From NCBI GenBank assembly GCA_005503085.1, contig SCOI01000003.1:62001-126000 (forward strand): a stretch of 64,000 nucleotides of DNA, written 5' to 3'. Under the pieces are notes generated by a model that did not search any database, was not told where the DNA came from, and worked only from the letters and a program-made list of their open reading frames with translations. Of this stretch, positions 9,612 to 20,810 are shown in pieces; the stretch's first letter is position 1, and every line of letters begins with the position of its first letter. The stretch comes from Burkholderiales bacterium C2. GTDB lineage: Bacteria > Pseudomonadota > Gammaproteobacteria > Burkholderiales > Burkholderiaceae_C. The translations under genes and the position numbers were made by a program.

Positions 9612-9923
9612 ATGATCGAAACCCAGCAAAGCCAGAAAGACCGTCTGATGAGCGATCTGCATGCCGTCGTGGCCGAGGCCGAGAGTCTGCTGCGGGCCAC
9701 GGCCGGCCAGGCCGGTGAAGGCGCCAGCGAGATGCGCGCCAAGGTGCAGGCCAGCCTGGACCGCGCCAAGCGCAATCTGCATGACTTGCAGGACGCTGCG
9801 GTCGAGAAGGCGCGCGCTGCCGGCCGTGCCACCGATGCCTATGTGCACGACAACCCCTGGCAGGCCATGGGCGTGGCCGCCGGCGTGGGCCTCTTGCTGG
9901 GCCTGCTGATCAGCCGGCGCTGA
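9612..9923 (+). CDS. DUF883 (ElaB/YqjD-type) membrane-anchored protein
   Basis: A 103-residue protein with a long amphipathic helix rich in Ala, Glu, Lys and Arg. It ends in NPWQAMGVAAGVGLLLGLL followed by ISRR, the C-terminal transmembrane anchor typical of DUF883. E. coli YqjD and ElaB are inner-membrane, stationary-phase proteins that can bind ribosomes. The ATG at 9612 follows AGGAGA at 9601. It is convergent with the next gene and overlaps it by 14 bp. YqjE- and YqjK-like partners lie about 2.5 kb downstream rather than adjacent. Confidence 0.85.
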   Translation: MIETQQSQKDRLMSDLHAVVAEAESLLRATAGQAGEGASEMRAKVQASLDRAKRNLHDLQDAAVEKARAAGRATDAYVHDNPWQAMGVAAGVGLLLGLLISRR

Positions 9924-12183
9924 CCTGCAAGGGCAGGCCCGGTGCCCGGGTCTGCTGCATCCAGGACTCCAGCTGCTCGGCCGGCATCGGCCGGGCAAAC
10001 AACCAACCCTGACCCTCGTGGCAGCCCAGCGCCAGCAACTGCTGGCGCTGCTGCTCGGTCTCCACGCCCTCGGCGATCACGGTCAGCCCGAGGCCGCGGC
10101 CCAGGTTGATGACCATTTGCGCGATCGTCAGGCCGGCGCTGGAGTTCTGCGCCTCGCGCACGAAGGCGCGGTCGATCTTGAGCCGCTCGACATCGAGCTG
10201 GCGCAGGTGGCTAAGGCTGGAGAAGCCGGTGCCGAAGTCGTCGATCGCCACCGTCGCGCCGCTGCGCTTGATGTCGGCCAGCAGATGCAGCACCAGCTCG
10301 GTGTCCTCCATCGCCATCGACTCGGTGATCTCCAGCTCCAGATTCATCGCATTGACGCCGCTGTCCTGCAGCGCGCTGTTGAGGCTGGCGACAAAGCCGG
10401 GATGGCGGAACTGGGCCAGCGAGATATTCACGCACATGCGGAAATCGCTATAGCCCTGGTCTTCCATGCGCTTGAGCTGATGGCAGGCGGTGCGCAGCAC
10501 AAACTCACCGATGCTGATGATCAGCCCGCTCTGCTCGGCCAGCGGGATGAACTGGTCGGGCGGCACGAACTTGCCGTCCTCGGTGCGCCAGCGCAGCAAG
10601 GCCTCGGCACCGAGCGGCAGCGCGCTGGCCAGATCGACCTGGGGCTGGTAGACGACGAACAGCCGGTTCTCCTCGAAGCCGGCGCGCAGACCCTTGAGCA
10701 GCTTGAAGCGCTCGCGCGCATCGGTGCCCATGGCCGGCGAGAAATACTGCGAGGCGCCACGGTGCTGCTGCTTGGCACGCTTGAGCGCGATCTGCGCGTC
10801 CAGAAGCAGCTCGGAGCCCACCGAGGAGGACTCGGCCAGCCGCACCAGGCCGGTGGTGGCCGAGATCTGCAGGCGCTCGCCGGCCACATCGAAGGGCTCG
10901 GCAAAGACCGCGCGGATGCTGTCGCTGTTGACCACCGCCTCGGGCCCCATCAGGCCGAACACATCGGCGGCGACGCGGGCCATCGAGGTGTTCAGGCCCA
11001 GGGTCTCGCCCAGGCGCAGCGCCACCGACTGCAGCACCTGGTCGCCAAAGCCGTGGCCGAAGGCGTCGTTGACGTCGGAGAAATCGTCCAGATCGATCAG
11101 CGCCAAGGTGATGCCGGCCGGGTCCTTCAGGTTCTGGTCCAGCAGCTCGATGAAGCGCACCCGGTTGGGCAGGCGCAGCAGCTGGTCGCTGTAGGCGTGG
11201 TCCAGCAGCTGGCTGTAGAGCATCACGTTCTCGAAGCCGACGACGATGTTGGAGCAGAAGGCGCGCAGCAGCTGCAGCTCCATGGCATCGAGCTCGCGGC
11301 CCACATCGACCAGGGCCGCCATCGAGCGGCCGCTGGCCAGCCCGAAGTACAGGCAGGTGCCGTTCTCGAACAGATGGCGGCGCTGCTGCAGGCAGCGCTG
11401 CAGGCGCTCGCGCACCGTGACCACCTGGACCGAGGCCAGCGGCGCATTGATCAGGCCGCTGTACTGACCGGCCGCCGCGACGATACGCACATCGCCGAGC
11501 TTGCCGCCGGCATCGGTGCCGGCCTGGGCGCAGACCAGGCCTTCGGGCAGGATGCCCAGCAAGGCACAGAGCTGGGTCACCACGCCCTCGGCGAAGCGGT
11601 GCAGGCCGCGCAGCCGGCTCAGCTCGGTGCTGGCCTCGACAATCATCTCCAGGCCCTGGCGATTCGCCTCCAGCGCGCAGATCTGCTTGTAGGAGCGGAT
11701 CGCGGCGGTCAGCACCGTGTAGAGCCGGGTGCGGGTCAGCTCGGACTTGGTCTTGTAGTCGTTGATGTCATAGGCCTGCACCGTCTCGATCTCGGGTGCA
11801 TAGCCGGGCTGGCCGGTGCGCAGCACGATGCGCACCGCATGCTGGTTCAACTCCTCGCGGATCTGGCGCACCAGCTGCAGACCGGCATTCTCGGACTCCA
11901 TCACCACATCGAGCAGCACCACCGCCAGCTCATGCTCCTGACTCATCAAGGCGCGCGCCTGCGAGGCCGAGCTGGCGTGCAGGAAGATCAGCGGTCGGCC
12001 TTCGATCTTCAGGCCCTGCATGGCCAGCTCGGTGGCCTTGTGAACATCGGCATCGTCGTCGACGATCAGTACCCGCCAGGGGCTGAGCGGCTCTTGGCCG
12101 GCCTGGTCTGCACCTTCCGGATGGTCCAGAAACTCCAGCAGATCGTCCTCTGGAGCGCTGGCTGGATGCATGTTGTCGGGCAT
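9910..12183 (-). CDS. Receiver-DUF3369-GGDEF-EAL c-di-GMP signalling protein
   Basis: A 757-residue cytoplasmic response regulator. The receiver domain (about 35-160) has VDDD and phospho-acceptor Asp92 in VVLLDVVME. A DUF3369-type sensor module follows (about 175-330). The GGDEF domain (about 345-490) is degenerate: the signature is AADVF, so no cyclase activity is expected. The EAL domain (about 500-745) keeps EALLRW, ELEITES, IDDFGTG, KIDRAFV and AEGVET, so c-di-GMP phosphodiesterase activity is likely. The cognate kinase is not adjacent. By family analogy it lowers c-di-GMP in response to phosphorylation. Confidence 0.9.
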   Translation of the reverse strand: MPDNMHPASAPEDDLLEFLDHPEGADQAGQEPLSPWRVLIVDDDADVHKATELAMQGLKIEGRPLIFLHASSASQARALMSQEHELAVVLLDVVMESENAGLQLVRQIREELNQHAVRIVLRTGQPGYAPEIETVQAYDINDYKTKSELTRTRLYTVLTAAIRSYKQICALEANRQGLEMIVEASTELSRLRGLHRFAEGVVTQLCALLGILPEGLVCAQAGTDAGGKLGDVRIVAAAGQYSGLINAPLASVQVVTVRERLQRCLQQRRHLFENGTCLYFGLASGRSMAALVDVGRELDAMELQLLRAFCSNIVVGFENVMLYSQLLDHAYSDQLLRLPNRVRFIELLDQNLKDPAGITLALIDLDDFSDVNDAFGHGFGDQVLQSVALRLGETLGLNTSMARVAADVFGLMGPEAVVNSDSIRAVFAEPFDVAGERLQISATTGLVRLAESSSVGSELLLDAQIALKRAKQQHRGASQYFSPAMGTDARERFKLLKGLRAGFEENRLFVVYQPQVDLASALPLGAEALLRWRTEDGKFVPPDQFIPLAEQSGLIISIGEFVLRTACHQLKRMEDQGYSDFRMCVNISLAQFRHPGFVASLNSALQDSGVNAMNLELEITESMAMEDTELVLHLLADIKRSGATVAIDDFGTGFSSLSHLRQLDVERLKIDRAFVREAQNSSAGLTIAQMVINLGRGLGLTVIAEGVETEQQRQQLLALGCHEGQGWLFARPMPAEQLESWMQQTRAPGLPLQVSAG

Positions 12184-12392
12184 GGGTTGGATCCTGTGCT
12201 GCCGCTCTGTGGCGGCAATCTCCTAGATTAGGGGAAGAATGGCAGGCCGCACATCGGCGCTATCGCTCTTGACCGTTTGTGCCCGTTATAGACGATTTGC
12301 CGCCGCACCCTGCGACGATCTAGCAACAACCGGGGCGCGGCGCCGTGATATTGCCGCTAAGCTGGCCGGCAAGTGAAGACCAAGGAGATGGC

Positions 12393-12791
12393 ATGGACAA
12401 CAAGAACGAGGCGGACGCAGCGCCGAGCGGTGGGCTGATCGGGGCCTTGCAGCGCCTGGGCGAACACGGCCTGGAGCTGCTGCAGGTGCGGCTGTCCCTG
12501 CTGGGCACCGAGCTGGAGGCCGAGAAGCTGCGCCTGCTGACCGCCTTGCTGCGGGCCTTGCTGGCCCTGGTGCTGGTGGCCTTGGCCCTGGGCCTGCTGA
12601 GTGTCGCGCTGGTGCTGCTATGCCCCGATCCCTGGCGCTGGCTGGCGGCCTTGCTGCTGGGCCTGGTTTATGTCGGCGGGGCCTACGGCCTGTGGCAGAA
12701 GGCGCGGGAGCAGATGAGCACGCCGGGCGGCTTGTTCGCGGCCAGCGTGGCCGAGCTGGCGCGCGATCGCGACGCGCTGAGGGGCTCCTGA
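12393..12791 (+). CDS. YqjE-like (phage holin superfamily III) membrane protein
   Basis: A 132-residue protein with two hydrophobic hairpin segments (about 48-72 and 77-97) between charged ends. The pattern GGLIGALQRLGEHGLELLQVRLSLLGTELEAEKLR is that of the YqjE/Phage_holin_3_6 family, which is chromosomal and not evidence of a prophage. The ATG at 12393 has AAGGAG five bases upstream. Its stop overlaps the start of the next gene (TGATG), so the two are translationally coupled. Confidence 0.8.
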   Translation: MDNKNEADAAPSGGLIGALQRLGEHGLELLQVRLSLLGTELEAEKLRLLTALLRALLALVLVALALGLLSVALVLLCPDPWRWLAALLLGLVYVGGAYGLWQKAREQMSTPGGLFAASVAELARDRDALRGS

Positions 12792-13108
12792 TGTTCAGCC
12801 TGGCCGAGGCGCGGATCCGCCAGCGCCAGCTCGAGCTGCGGCTGCGCAGCGCCGAGCTGCGCGCCGCCCTGCAGCAGGACGGGCGGGCGCTGCAGACGCC
12901 GCTGCTCTGGGCCGACCGCGGCCTGCAGGCCTGGGTCTGGCTGCGCGGCGTGCCCTGGACGGGCCGGCTGCTCGCCAGCGGGGCGGCGCTGCTGCTGTTG
13001 CGTCGGCCGAGCCGGCTGCTGGGCCTGGCGGCCCGGGGCTTTGGCTGGTGGCGGCTCGGGCAGCGGCTGCTGGCGCTGTGGCGCCGGCGGCCCCCACCGC
13101 CGACCTGA
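12791..13108 (+). CDS. YqjK-like small protein
   Basis: A 105-residue basic, Arg- and Leu-rich protein, coupled by a 1-base overlap to the YqjE-like gene. The N-terminal helix is rich in Arg/Gln/Leu (EARIRQRQLELRLRSAELR). A short hydrophobic segment (LLASGAALLLL) is central and the C-terminus is WRRRPPPPT. Position and composition match YqjK of the yqjDEK set, but sequence conservation in that family is low, so the name rests mainly on context. Confidence 0.6.
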   Translation: MFSLAEARIRQRQLELRLRSAELRAALQQDGRALQTPLLWADRGLQAWVWLRGVPWTGRLLASGAALLLLRRPSRLLGLAARGFGWWRLGQRLLALWRRRPPPPT

Positions 13109-13110
13109 AC

Positions 13111-15435
<2,325 letters not shown>

Positions 15436-15526
15436 GGCGGTGGGGCTGGCGGGCAACCCGCTATTGTCCTTGACCTGGGGCAAACCCGGTCATTGCCAAT
15501 GCAATTCAAGGGGATTGCCGGTGTAT

Positions 15527-16237
15527 TTATTCCGCCTGCCGGGCGTTGCTGCAGGCGCCGGCCAGTCCCAGCCGGGCGTGCTCGGCCTCGCTGAGCGGCG
15601 GCAGCAGCCCCGCATCGTTGCCGCGGGCCAGGCTGCCGAGAAAGCCCTCGATGGCGGTCTGGCCGACCTCGATCAGGTCGAAGCCGTCCTGATCGATCAC
15701 CCACTGATGCAGCAGCCCGTCGACCAGGGCCACCAGGGCCACGGCAGCCAGCGACACATTCAGCCCGGCCGGCAGCAGGCCTTCGGCGATGGCGCGCTCG
15801 AAGGCCGCGCGGTTCTGGGCGCGCCAGCCCTGCATCGCCTGCAGCTTGCGCTCCTGCAGGGCCTGCAGTTCGCCGGTGTACTCGACCTTCTTCATCGCGA
15901 TCTCGAAGACCCGGCGGGTGCGCTCGTTGTGGACCGCGCAATGGAAGATGTTGACCAGGCCCCAGCGCAGCTCGGTCAAGGTCAGCGGCGGCGCCTCGCC
16001 CTCGGACTGCAGGCTCATGCCTTCTTCCAGCGGCATCGTGGCGCGGTCCATCATGGCCTGGAACAGCTCGGCCTTGTCCTTGAAGTGCCAGTAGACCGCG
16101 CCACGGGTCAGGCCGGCGGCCTCGGCGATCTGCTGCAGCGAGGTGCGTGACACCCCTTGCCGCAGAAACAGGTGTTCCGCTGCATCGAGCAGGTGGTGGC
16201 GCGTCTCCTGCGCCTCTTGTTTGGTTTTGCGTGCCAT
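15527..16237 (-). CDS. TetR/AcrR-family repressor of the adjacent RND efflux operon
   Basis: A 236-residue regulator. The N-terminal helix-turn-helix (TRHHLLDAAEHLFLRQGVSRTSLQQIAEAAGLTRGAVYWHFKDK) is near-identical in layout to AcrR/TtgR/MexZ-type regulators. A larger ligand-binding C-terminal domain follows. It is divergent from the RND operon, with only 144 bp between, and that gap carries a 24-bp inverted repeat very like the E. coli AcrR operator. It probably represses both itself and the pump until a drug or solvent binds. Confidence 0.9.
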   Translation of the reverse strand: MARKTKQEAQETRHHLLDAAEHLFLRQGVSRTSLQQIAEAAGLTRGAVYWHFKDKAELFQAMMDRATMPLEEGMSLQSEGEAPPLTLTELRWGLVNIFHCAVHNERTRRVFEIAMKKVEYTGELQALQERKLQAMQGWRAQNRAAFERAIAEGLLPAGLNVSLAAVALVALVDGLLHQWVIDQDGFDLIEVGQTAIEGFLGSLARGNDAGLLPPLSEAEHARLGLAGACSNARQAE

Positions 16238-16260
16238 GACCCCAGGATTTTATACGGGTT

Positions 16261-16284
16261 TACATACATCCATGAATGTATGTG
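16261..16284. promoter_or_regulatory. AcrR-type operator between tetR and the RND pump
   Basis: Inverted repeat with arms TACATACAT and ATGTATGTG, separated by CCATGA with the arms partly extending into it. From memory of the published E. coli acrAB operator (TACATACAT-TTGTGA-ATGTATGTA), 20 of 24 positions agree. A TATAAA-like -10 for the repressor gene lies at 16249-16254 (minus strand), and TATATA follows the site on the plus strand, so both promoters overlap or flank the operator. Confidence 0.8.
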
Positions 16285-16381
16285 TATATACTCCGGGTCA
16301 ACCCCGAGTTCAAGCCGCTGGCGTCATCCGTCGTACCCCTGTCGGCCGCGAGGCGCACCAATTTCAAGAGAGGCCCCACCC

Positions 16382-17626
16382 GTGATCTGTTCAGCATCAT
16401 CCCAACAGCAGCCCGCTCCCCTCAGCCTGGGCAGCCGTGTGCTCTATCTGGTCCCGCTGACGGTGGCGATCGCCGCCGTGCTGCTGGGCTGTTCCAAGGA
16501 AGGCGCAGCCCCGGCCAAGGGCGGCGGCATGCCGCCGCCGGCGGTGGGCGTGGTCACGGCGGCCTTGCAGCCGGTGGCCGTGCAGACCGAGCTGCCGGGC
16601 CGGGTCGAGGCCCAGCGCGTTGCCCAGGTGCGAGCCCGTGTCAACGGCGTCGTGCTCAAGCGCCTGTTCACCGAAGGCGCCGAGGTCAAGGCCGGCCAGG
16701 CCCTGTTCCAGATCGATCCCGCGCCGTATCAGGCGGCCTATGACAGTGCCCAGGCCCAGCTGGCCAAGGCCCAGGCCAATCTGAGCCAGGCCGCCGCCCA
16801 GGCGGAGCGCAACAAGCCCCTGGTCGAGGCTCGGGCGATCAGCCAGCAGGAATACCTGGTGGCGGTGGCTGCTGCCAAGCAGGCCGAGGCTGATGTGGCC
16901 GCCGCCAAGGCCGCGATCACGACGGCCAAGCTCAATCTGGACTATGCGGCCGTCAGCGCACCGATCGCTGGCCGCATCGGCCGTGCGCTGGTGACCGAGG
17001 GCGCGCTGGTCAGCGCCGCCGAAGCCACCCAGCTGGCGCTGATCCAGCAGACCTCGTCGGTCTATGTCAACTTCACGCAAAGCGCCAATGAGGTGCAGCA
17101 GTTGCGGCGTGCGCTGGCGGCCGGCCAGCTGCGCTCGGCCGGCGGGGCAGATGGAAAACAGGCCGCCCAGGTGCAGGTGCTGCTGGACGACGGCAGCACG
17201 AAGACCGGCAAGCTGCTGTTCACCGATCTGACGGTGGACACGAGCTCGGGCCAGGTCTCGCTGCGCGCCGAGGTGCCCAATGCCGACAGCGCGCTGCTGC
17301 CCGGCCAATATGTCCGGGTGCGCCTGGCCCAGGCCGAGCGGCCGGCGGCCATGCTGCTGCCGCAACAGGCGGTGACGCGCAGCAACACCGGCGACACGGT
17401 GCTGGTGGTCGGCGCCGACAACAAGCCCCAGCAGCGCCCGGTCAAGATTGGCGGCGCCCAGGGCAACCAGTGGGTGGTGCTGGACGGCCTGAAGCCCGGC
17501 GAGAAGGTGATTGCCGACGGCTTCCAGAAGATGTTCGTGCCCGGCGCACCGGTCAACCCCGTGCCCTGGTCGCCGGCTGGCTCGGCGCCCGCAGCAGCCG
17601 CACCGGCCTCGGCCGCCAGCCGTTAA
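16382..17626 (+). CDS. RND efflux periplasmic adaptor (AcrA/MexA family)
   Basis: A 414-residue membrane fusion protein. The start is taken as GTG 16382, with AAGAGAGG upstream. The N-terminus has a hydrophobic segment ending in the lipobox VLLGC, so it is an inner-membrane lipoprotein. Typical motifs follow: ELPGRVEAQRVAQVRARVNG, LFQIDPAPYQAAY, the alpha-helical hairpin, AAVSAPIAGRIGRALVTEGALV, and the beta-barrel region ending near LLPGQYVRVRL. It links the inner-membrane pump to the outer-membrane channel. It is the first gene of a three-gene operon (18 bp to the pump gene). A later in-frame GTG (16437) would start just before the hydrophobic segment. Confidence 0.9.
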   Translation: MICSASSQQQPAPLSLGSRVLYLVPLTVAIAAVLLGCSKEGAAPAKGGGMPPPAVGVVTAALQPVAVQTELPGRVEAQRVAQVRARVNGVVLKRLFTEGAEVKAGQALFQIDPAPYQAAYDSAQAQLAKAQANLSQAAAQAERNKPLVEARAISQQEYLVAVAAAKQAEADVAAAKAAITTAKLNLDYAAVSAPIAGRIGRALVTEGALVSAAEATQLALIQQTSSVYVNFTQSANEVQQLRRALAAGQLRSAGGADGKQAAQVQVLLDDGSTKTGKLLFTDLTVDTSSGQVSLRAEVPNADSALLPGQYVRVRLAQAERPAAMLLPQQAVTRSNTGDTVLVVGADNKPQQRPVKIGGAQGNQWVVLDGLKPGEKVIADGFQKMFVPGAPVNPVPWSPAGSAPAAAAPASAASR

Positions 17627-17644
17627 GACAGGCAGGACTCAGCT

Positions 17645-20600
17645 ATGGCACGTTTTTTCATCGACCGCCCGATCTTCGCCTGGGTGATCGCGCTCTTCAT
17701 CCTGGTTTTCGGCGGGGTCGCGATCACGCAATTGCCGGTGGCGCAGTACCCGACTGTCGCGCCGCCTTCGCTGGCCATCAATGTGGCTTATCCCGGGGCC
17801 TCGGCCAAGACGCTGGACGAGAGCGTGGTCTCGGTCATCGAGCAGGAGCTCAATGGCGCGCCCGGCCTGGCCTATATGGAATCGGTCAGCCAGGCCAATG
17901 GCACGGGTGCGATCACCGTGACCTTCGAGCCCGGCACCAATATCGACCTGGCCCAGGTCGAGATCCAGAACCGCCTGTCGCGCGCCAACCCGCGCCTGCC
18001 GGCGGCGGTGACACAGCAGGGTGTGCGCGTCGACAAGGCGCGCAGCAACTTCCTGCTCTTCGTCACGCTGTCCAGCAAGGATGGCTCGATGGATCCGGTG
18101 GCCCTGGGTGACTACGCGGCGCGCAATATCGTGCCCGAGATCCAGCGCATTCCCGGCATCGGCCAGGCCCAGCTCTTCGGCACCGAGCGCGCAATGCGCA
18201 TCTGGCTGGAGCCGGCCAAGATGTTGTCCTTCAACATCAGCCCGGCCGAGGTCAATGCGGCTATCCGTGCGCAGAACGCGCTGGTGCCGGCCGGCACGAT
18301 GGGCGATCTGCCCAATCTGTCCAGCCAGACCATGTCGGCCACCGTGGTGGTCAAGGGTCAGCTGGAGAACGTCGAGCAGTTCGGCAATATCGTGCTGCGC
18401 GCCAATGCCGATGGCTCCAGCGTGCGGCTCAAGGATGTCGCCCGCATCGAGCTCGGCGGGCAGGGCTACAGCACCTATGCGCGCCTGAACGGCAAGCCCT
18501 CCACCGGCATCGGCGTGCAGCTCTCGCCCAGCGGCAATGCGCTGGCGGCGGCCACCGCCGTCAAGCAGCGCATGGCCGAGCTGGAACGCTTCTTCCCGGC
18601 GGGCGTGATCTATGAGACGCCCTACGATTCGTCGAAGTTCGTCGACATCTCCATCACCCAGGTGGTGCACACCCTGGTCGAGGCCATCGTGCTGGTCTTC
18701 CTGGTGATGTATCTGTTCCTGCAGAACTGGCGCTACACGCTGATTCCCACCCTGGTCGTGCCGGTGGCCCTGCTGGGCACCTTCGCGGTGATGCTGGGCA
18801 TGGGCTACTCGATCAACGTGCTGACCCTGTTCGGCATGGTGCTGGCGATCGGCATCCTGGTCGACGACGCCATCGTCGTGGTCGAGAACGTCGAGCGCAT
18901 CATGAGCGAGGAGGGGCTGTCGCCCCGTGAGGCCACGAAGAAGGCGATGGGCCAGATCTCGGGCGCCATCATCGGCATCACCGTGGTGCTGGTGGCGGTG
19001 TTCGTGCCGATGGCCTTCTTCAGTGGCTCGGTCGGCAATATCTACCGCCAGTTCTCGCTGGCCATGGTGGCCTCGATCTCGCTGTCGGCGCTGATGGCGC
19101 TGACCCTGACCCCGGCGCTGTGCGCGACCCTGCTGAAGCCGGTCGAGGCCGGCCACCACCATGACAAGCGCGGCTTCTTCGGCTGGTTCAACCGCGGCTT
19201 CTCGCGCACCGCCAAGGGCTATGAGGGCTGGGTCGCCAAGCTGCTCAAGCGCGCCCCCAGCATGATGGTGGCCTTTCTGGCCATCGTCACCGTGGTGGGC
19301 TGGCTCTATCTGCGCCTGCCGACCTCCTTCCTGCCCAATGAGGACCAGGGCTATCTGATCGTCAATGTGCAACTGCCCCCGGGCGCAACGGCGGCTCGTA
19401 CCGAGGCAGCGGTCAAGTCGGTCGAGGACTTCATGCTCAAGCAGCCCGAGGTGCAGTCCACCATCGGTGTGATCGGTTTCTCGTTCTCCGGCCAAGGCCA
19501 GAATGCCGCCCTGGTGTTCGTGCCGCTGAAGCCCTGGGAGGAACGGACCAAGCCGGAGAACAGCGCCAGCGCGCTGGCTGGCCGTGCCTTCGGCGCGATG
19601 ATGATGGGGGTGCGCGACGCCTTCATCTACCCGCTGTCGCCGCCGCCCATCCCCGAGCTGGGCACGGCCACCGGTTTCGCACTGCGCCTGCAGGACCGCG
19701 CCGGCCTGGGTCACGAGGCCTTGCTGGCCGCGCGCAACCAGCTGATGGGCATGGCGGCCCAGAGCAAGATCATCACCGGCATGCGCCCCGATGGTCTGGA
19801 AGACGCGCCCCAGCTGCAGATCGACATCGACCGCGACAAGGCCAATGCCCTGGGCATCGGCTATGACGCCATCGCCGCCGTGCTCGGCACCCAGCTGGGC
19901 TCGTCCTATGTCAACGACTTCCCGAACCAGGGGCGTCTGCAGCGCGTGGTCGTGCAGGCCGATGCCCAGGCCCGCATGCAGCCCGAGGACCTGCTGCGCC
20001 TGAACGTCAACAACGCCCAGGGCAAGTCGGTGCCGCTGTCGGCCTTTGCCTCGACCCGCTGGATCAGCGGCCAGATGCAGGCCACCCGCTACAACGGTTA
20101 TCCGGCGATGCGCCTGGCCGGCGATGCCGCCCCCGGCGCCTCGACCGGCGACGCGATGAAGGAGCTGGAAGCGATGGTCGCCAAGCTGCCGGCCGGCATC
20201 GGCTATGAGTGGACCGGCCTGTCCCGCGAGGAAAAGCTTTCTGGCGCCCAGGCCACCGTGCTGCTGGCCTTCTCGCTGCTGGCGGTGTTTCTCTGCCTGG
20301 CCGCGCTGTATGAGAGCTGGTCCATCCCGTTCTCGGTGCTGCTGGTCGTGCCGCTGGGCATTCTGGGCGCGGTGCTGGGAGCGACGCTGCGCGGCATGCC
20401 TAACGATGTGTACTTCAAGGTCGGCCTGATCACCATCATCGGTCTGTCGGCCAAGAACGCGATCCTGATCATCGAGTTCGCCAAGGACCTGCAGGCCCAG
20501 GGCAAGGGCCTGATCGAGGCCATTCTCGAAGCCGCCCATCTGCGCTTCCGCCCCATCATCATGACCTCGATGGCCTTCATCCTGGGCGTGACCCCGCTGT

Positions 20601-20809
20601 TCTTCGCCAGCGGTGCCGGCTCGGCCAGCCAGCGCGCGATCGGCACCGGCGTGCTCTCGGGCATGCTGACCGCGACCTTCCTGGCCGTGCTCTTCGTGCC
20701 GGTGTTCTTCCTGGTGGTGCGGCGTGTGTTCAAGGGCAGCGAGCGGCAGCGCAAGATGTACGCCCACGAGCTGGAAGCCAATCCGGTGCGCGACGCCGAA
20801 GGAATCTGA
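17645..20809 (+). CDS. RND multidrug efflux transporter (AcrB/MexB, HAE1 family)
   Basis: A 1054-residue inner-membrane proton/drug antiporter. MARFFIDRPIFAWVIALFI is the HAE1 start. There are two large periplasmic loops, each following the first helix of a 6-TM half. The proton-relay pair Asp-Asp is in GILVDDAIVVVENVERIM, and Lys is present in GLSAKNAILIIEFAK. Length matches AcrB (1049). It forms the pump of a complete tripartite system with the genes on either side and is expected to export hydrophobic drugs, dyes or solvents; the exact range cannot be read from sequence. Confidence 0.96.
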   Translation: MARFFIDRPIFAWVIALFILVFGGVAITQLPVAQYPTVAPPSLAINVAYPGASAKTLDESVVSVIEQELNGAPGLAYMESVSQANGTGAITVTFEPGTNIDLAQVEIQNRLSRANPRLPAAVTQQGVRVDKARSNFLLFVTLSSKDGSMDPVALGDYAARNIVPEIQRIPGIGQAQLFGTERAMRIWLEPAKMLSFNISPAEVNAAIRAQNALVPAGTMGDLPNLSSQTMSATVVVKGQLENVEQFGNIVLRANADGSSVRLKDVARIELGGQGYSTYARLNGKPSTGIGVQLSPSGNALAAATAVKQRMAELERFFPAGVIYETPYDSSKFVDISITQVVHTLVEAIVLVFLVMYLFLQNWRYTLIPTLVVPVALLGTFAVMLGMGYSINVLTLFGMVLAIGILVDDAIVVVENVERIMSEEGLSPREATKKAMGQISGAIIGITVVLVAVFVPMAFFSGSVGNIYRQFSLAMVASISLSALMALTLTPALCATLLKPVEAGHHHDKRGFFGWFNRGFSRTAKGYEGWVAKLLKRAPSMMVAFLAIVTVVGWLYLRLPTSFLPNEDQGYLIVNVQLPPGATAARTEAAVKSVEDFMLKQPEVQSTIGVIGFSFSGQGQNAALVFVPLKPWEERTKPENSASALAGRAFGAMMMGVRDAFIYPLSPPPIPELGTATGFALRLQDRAGLGHEALLAARNQLMGMAAQSKIITGMRPDGLEDAPQLQIDIDRDKANALGIGYDAIAAVLGTQLGSSYVNDFPNQGRLQRVVVQADAQARMQPEDLLRLNVNNAQGKSVPLSAFASTRWISGQMQATRYNGYPAMRLAGDAAPGASTGDAMKELEAMVAKLPAGIGYEWTGLSREEKLSGAQATVLLAFSLLAVFLCLAALYESWSIPFSVLLVVPLGILGAVLGATLRGMPNDVYFKVGLITIIGLSAKNAILIIEFAKDLQAQGKGLIEAILEAAHLRFRPIIMTSMAFILGVTPLFFASGAGSASQRAIGTGVLSGMLTATFLAVLFVPVFFLVVRRVFKGSERQRKMYAHELEANPVRDAEGI

Positions 20810-20810
20810 G

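Noticed and set aside
12393-12791. Holin-superfamily gene as a sign of a prophage
   Set aside because: The YqjE branch of this superfamily is a normal chromosomal membrane protein; no other phage genes are present.
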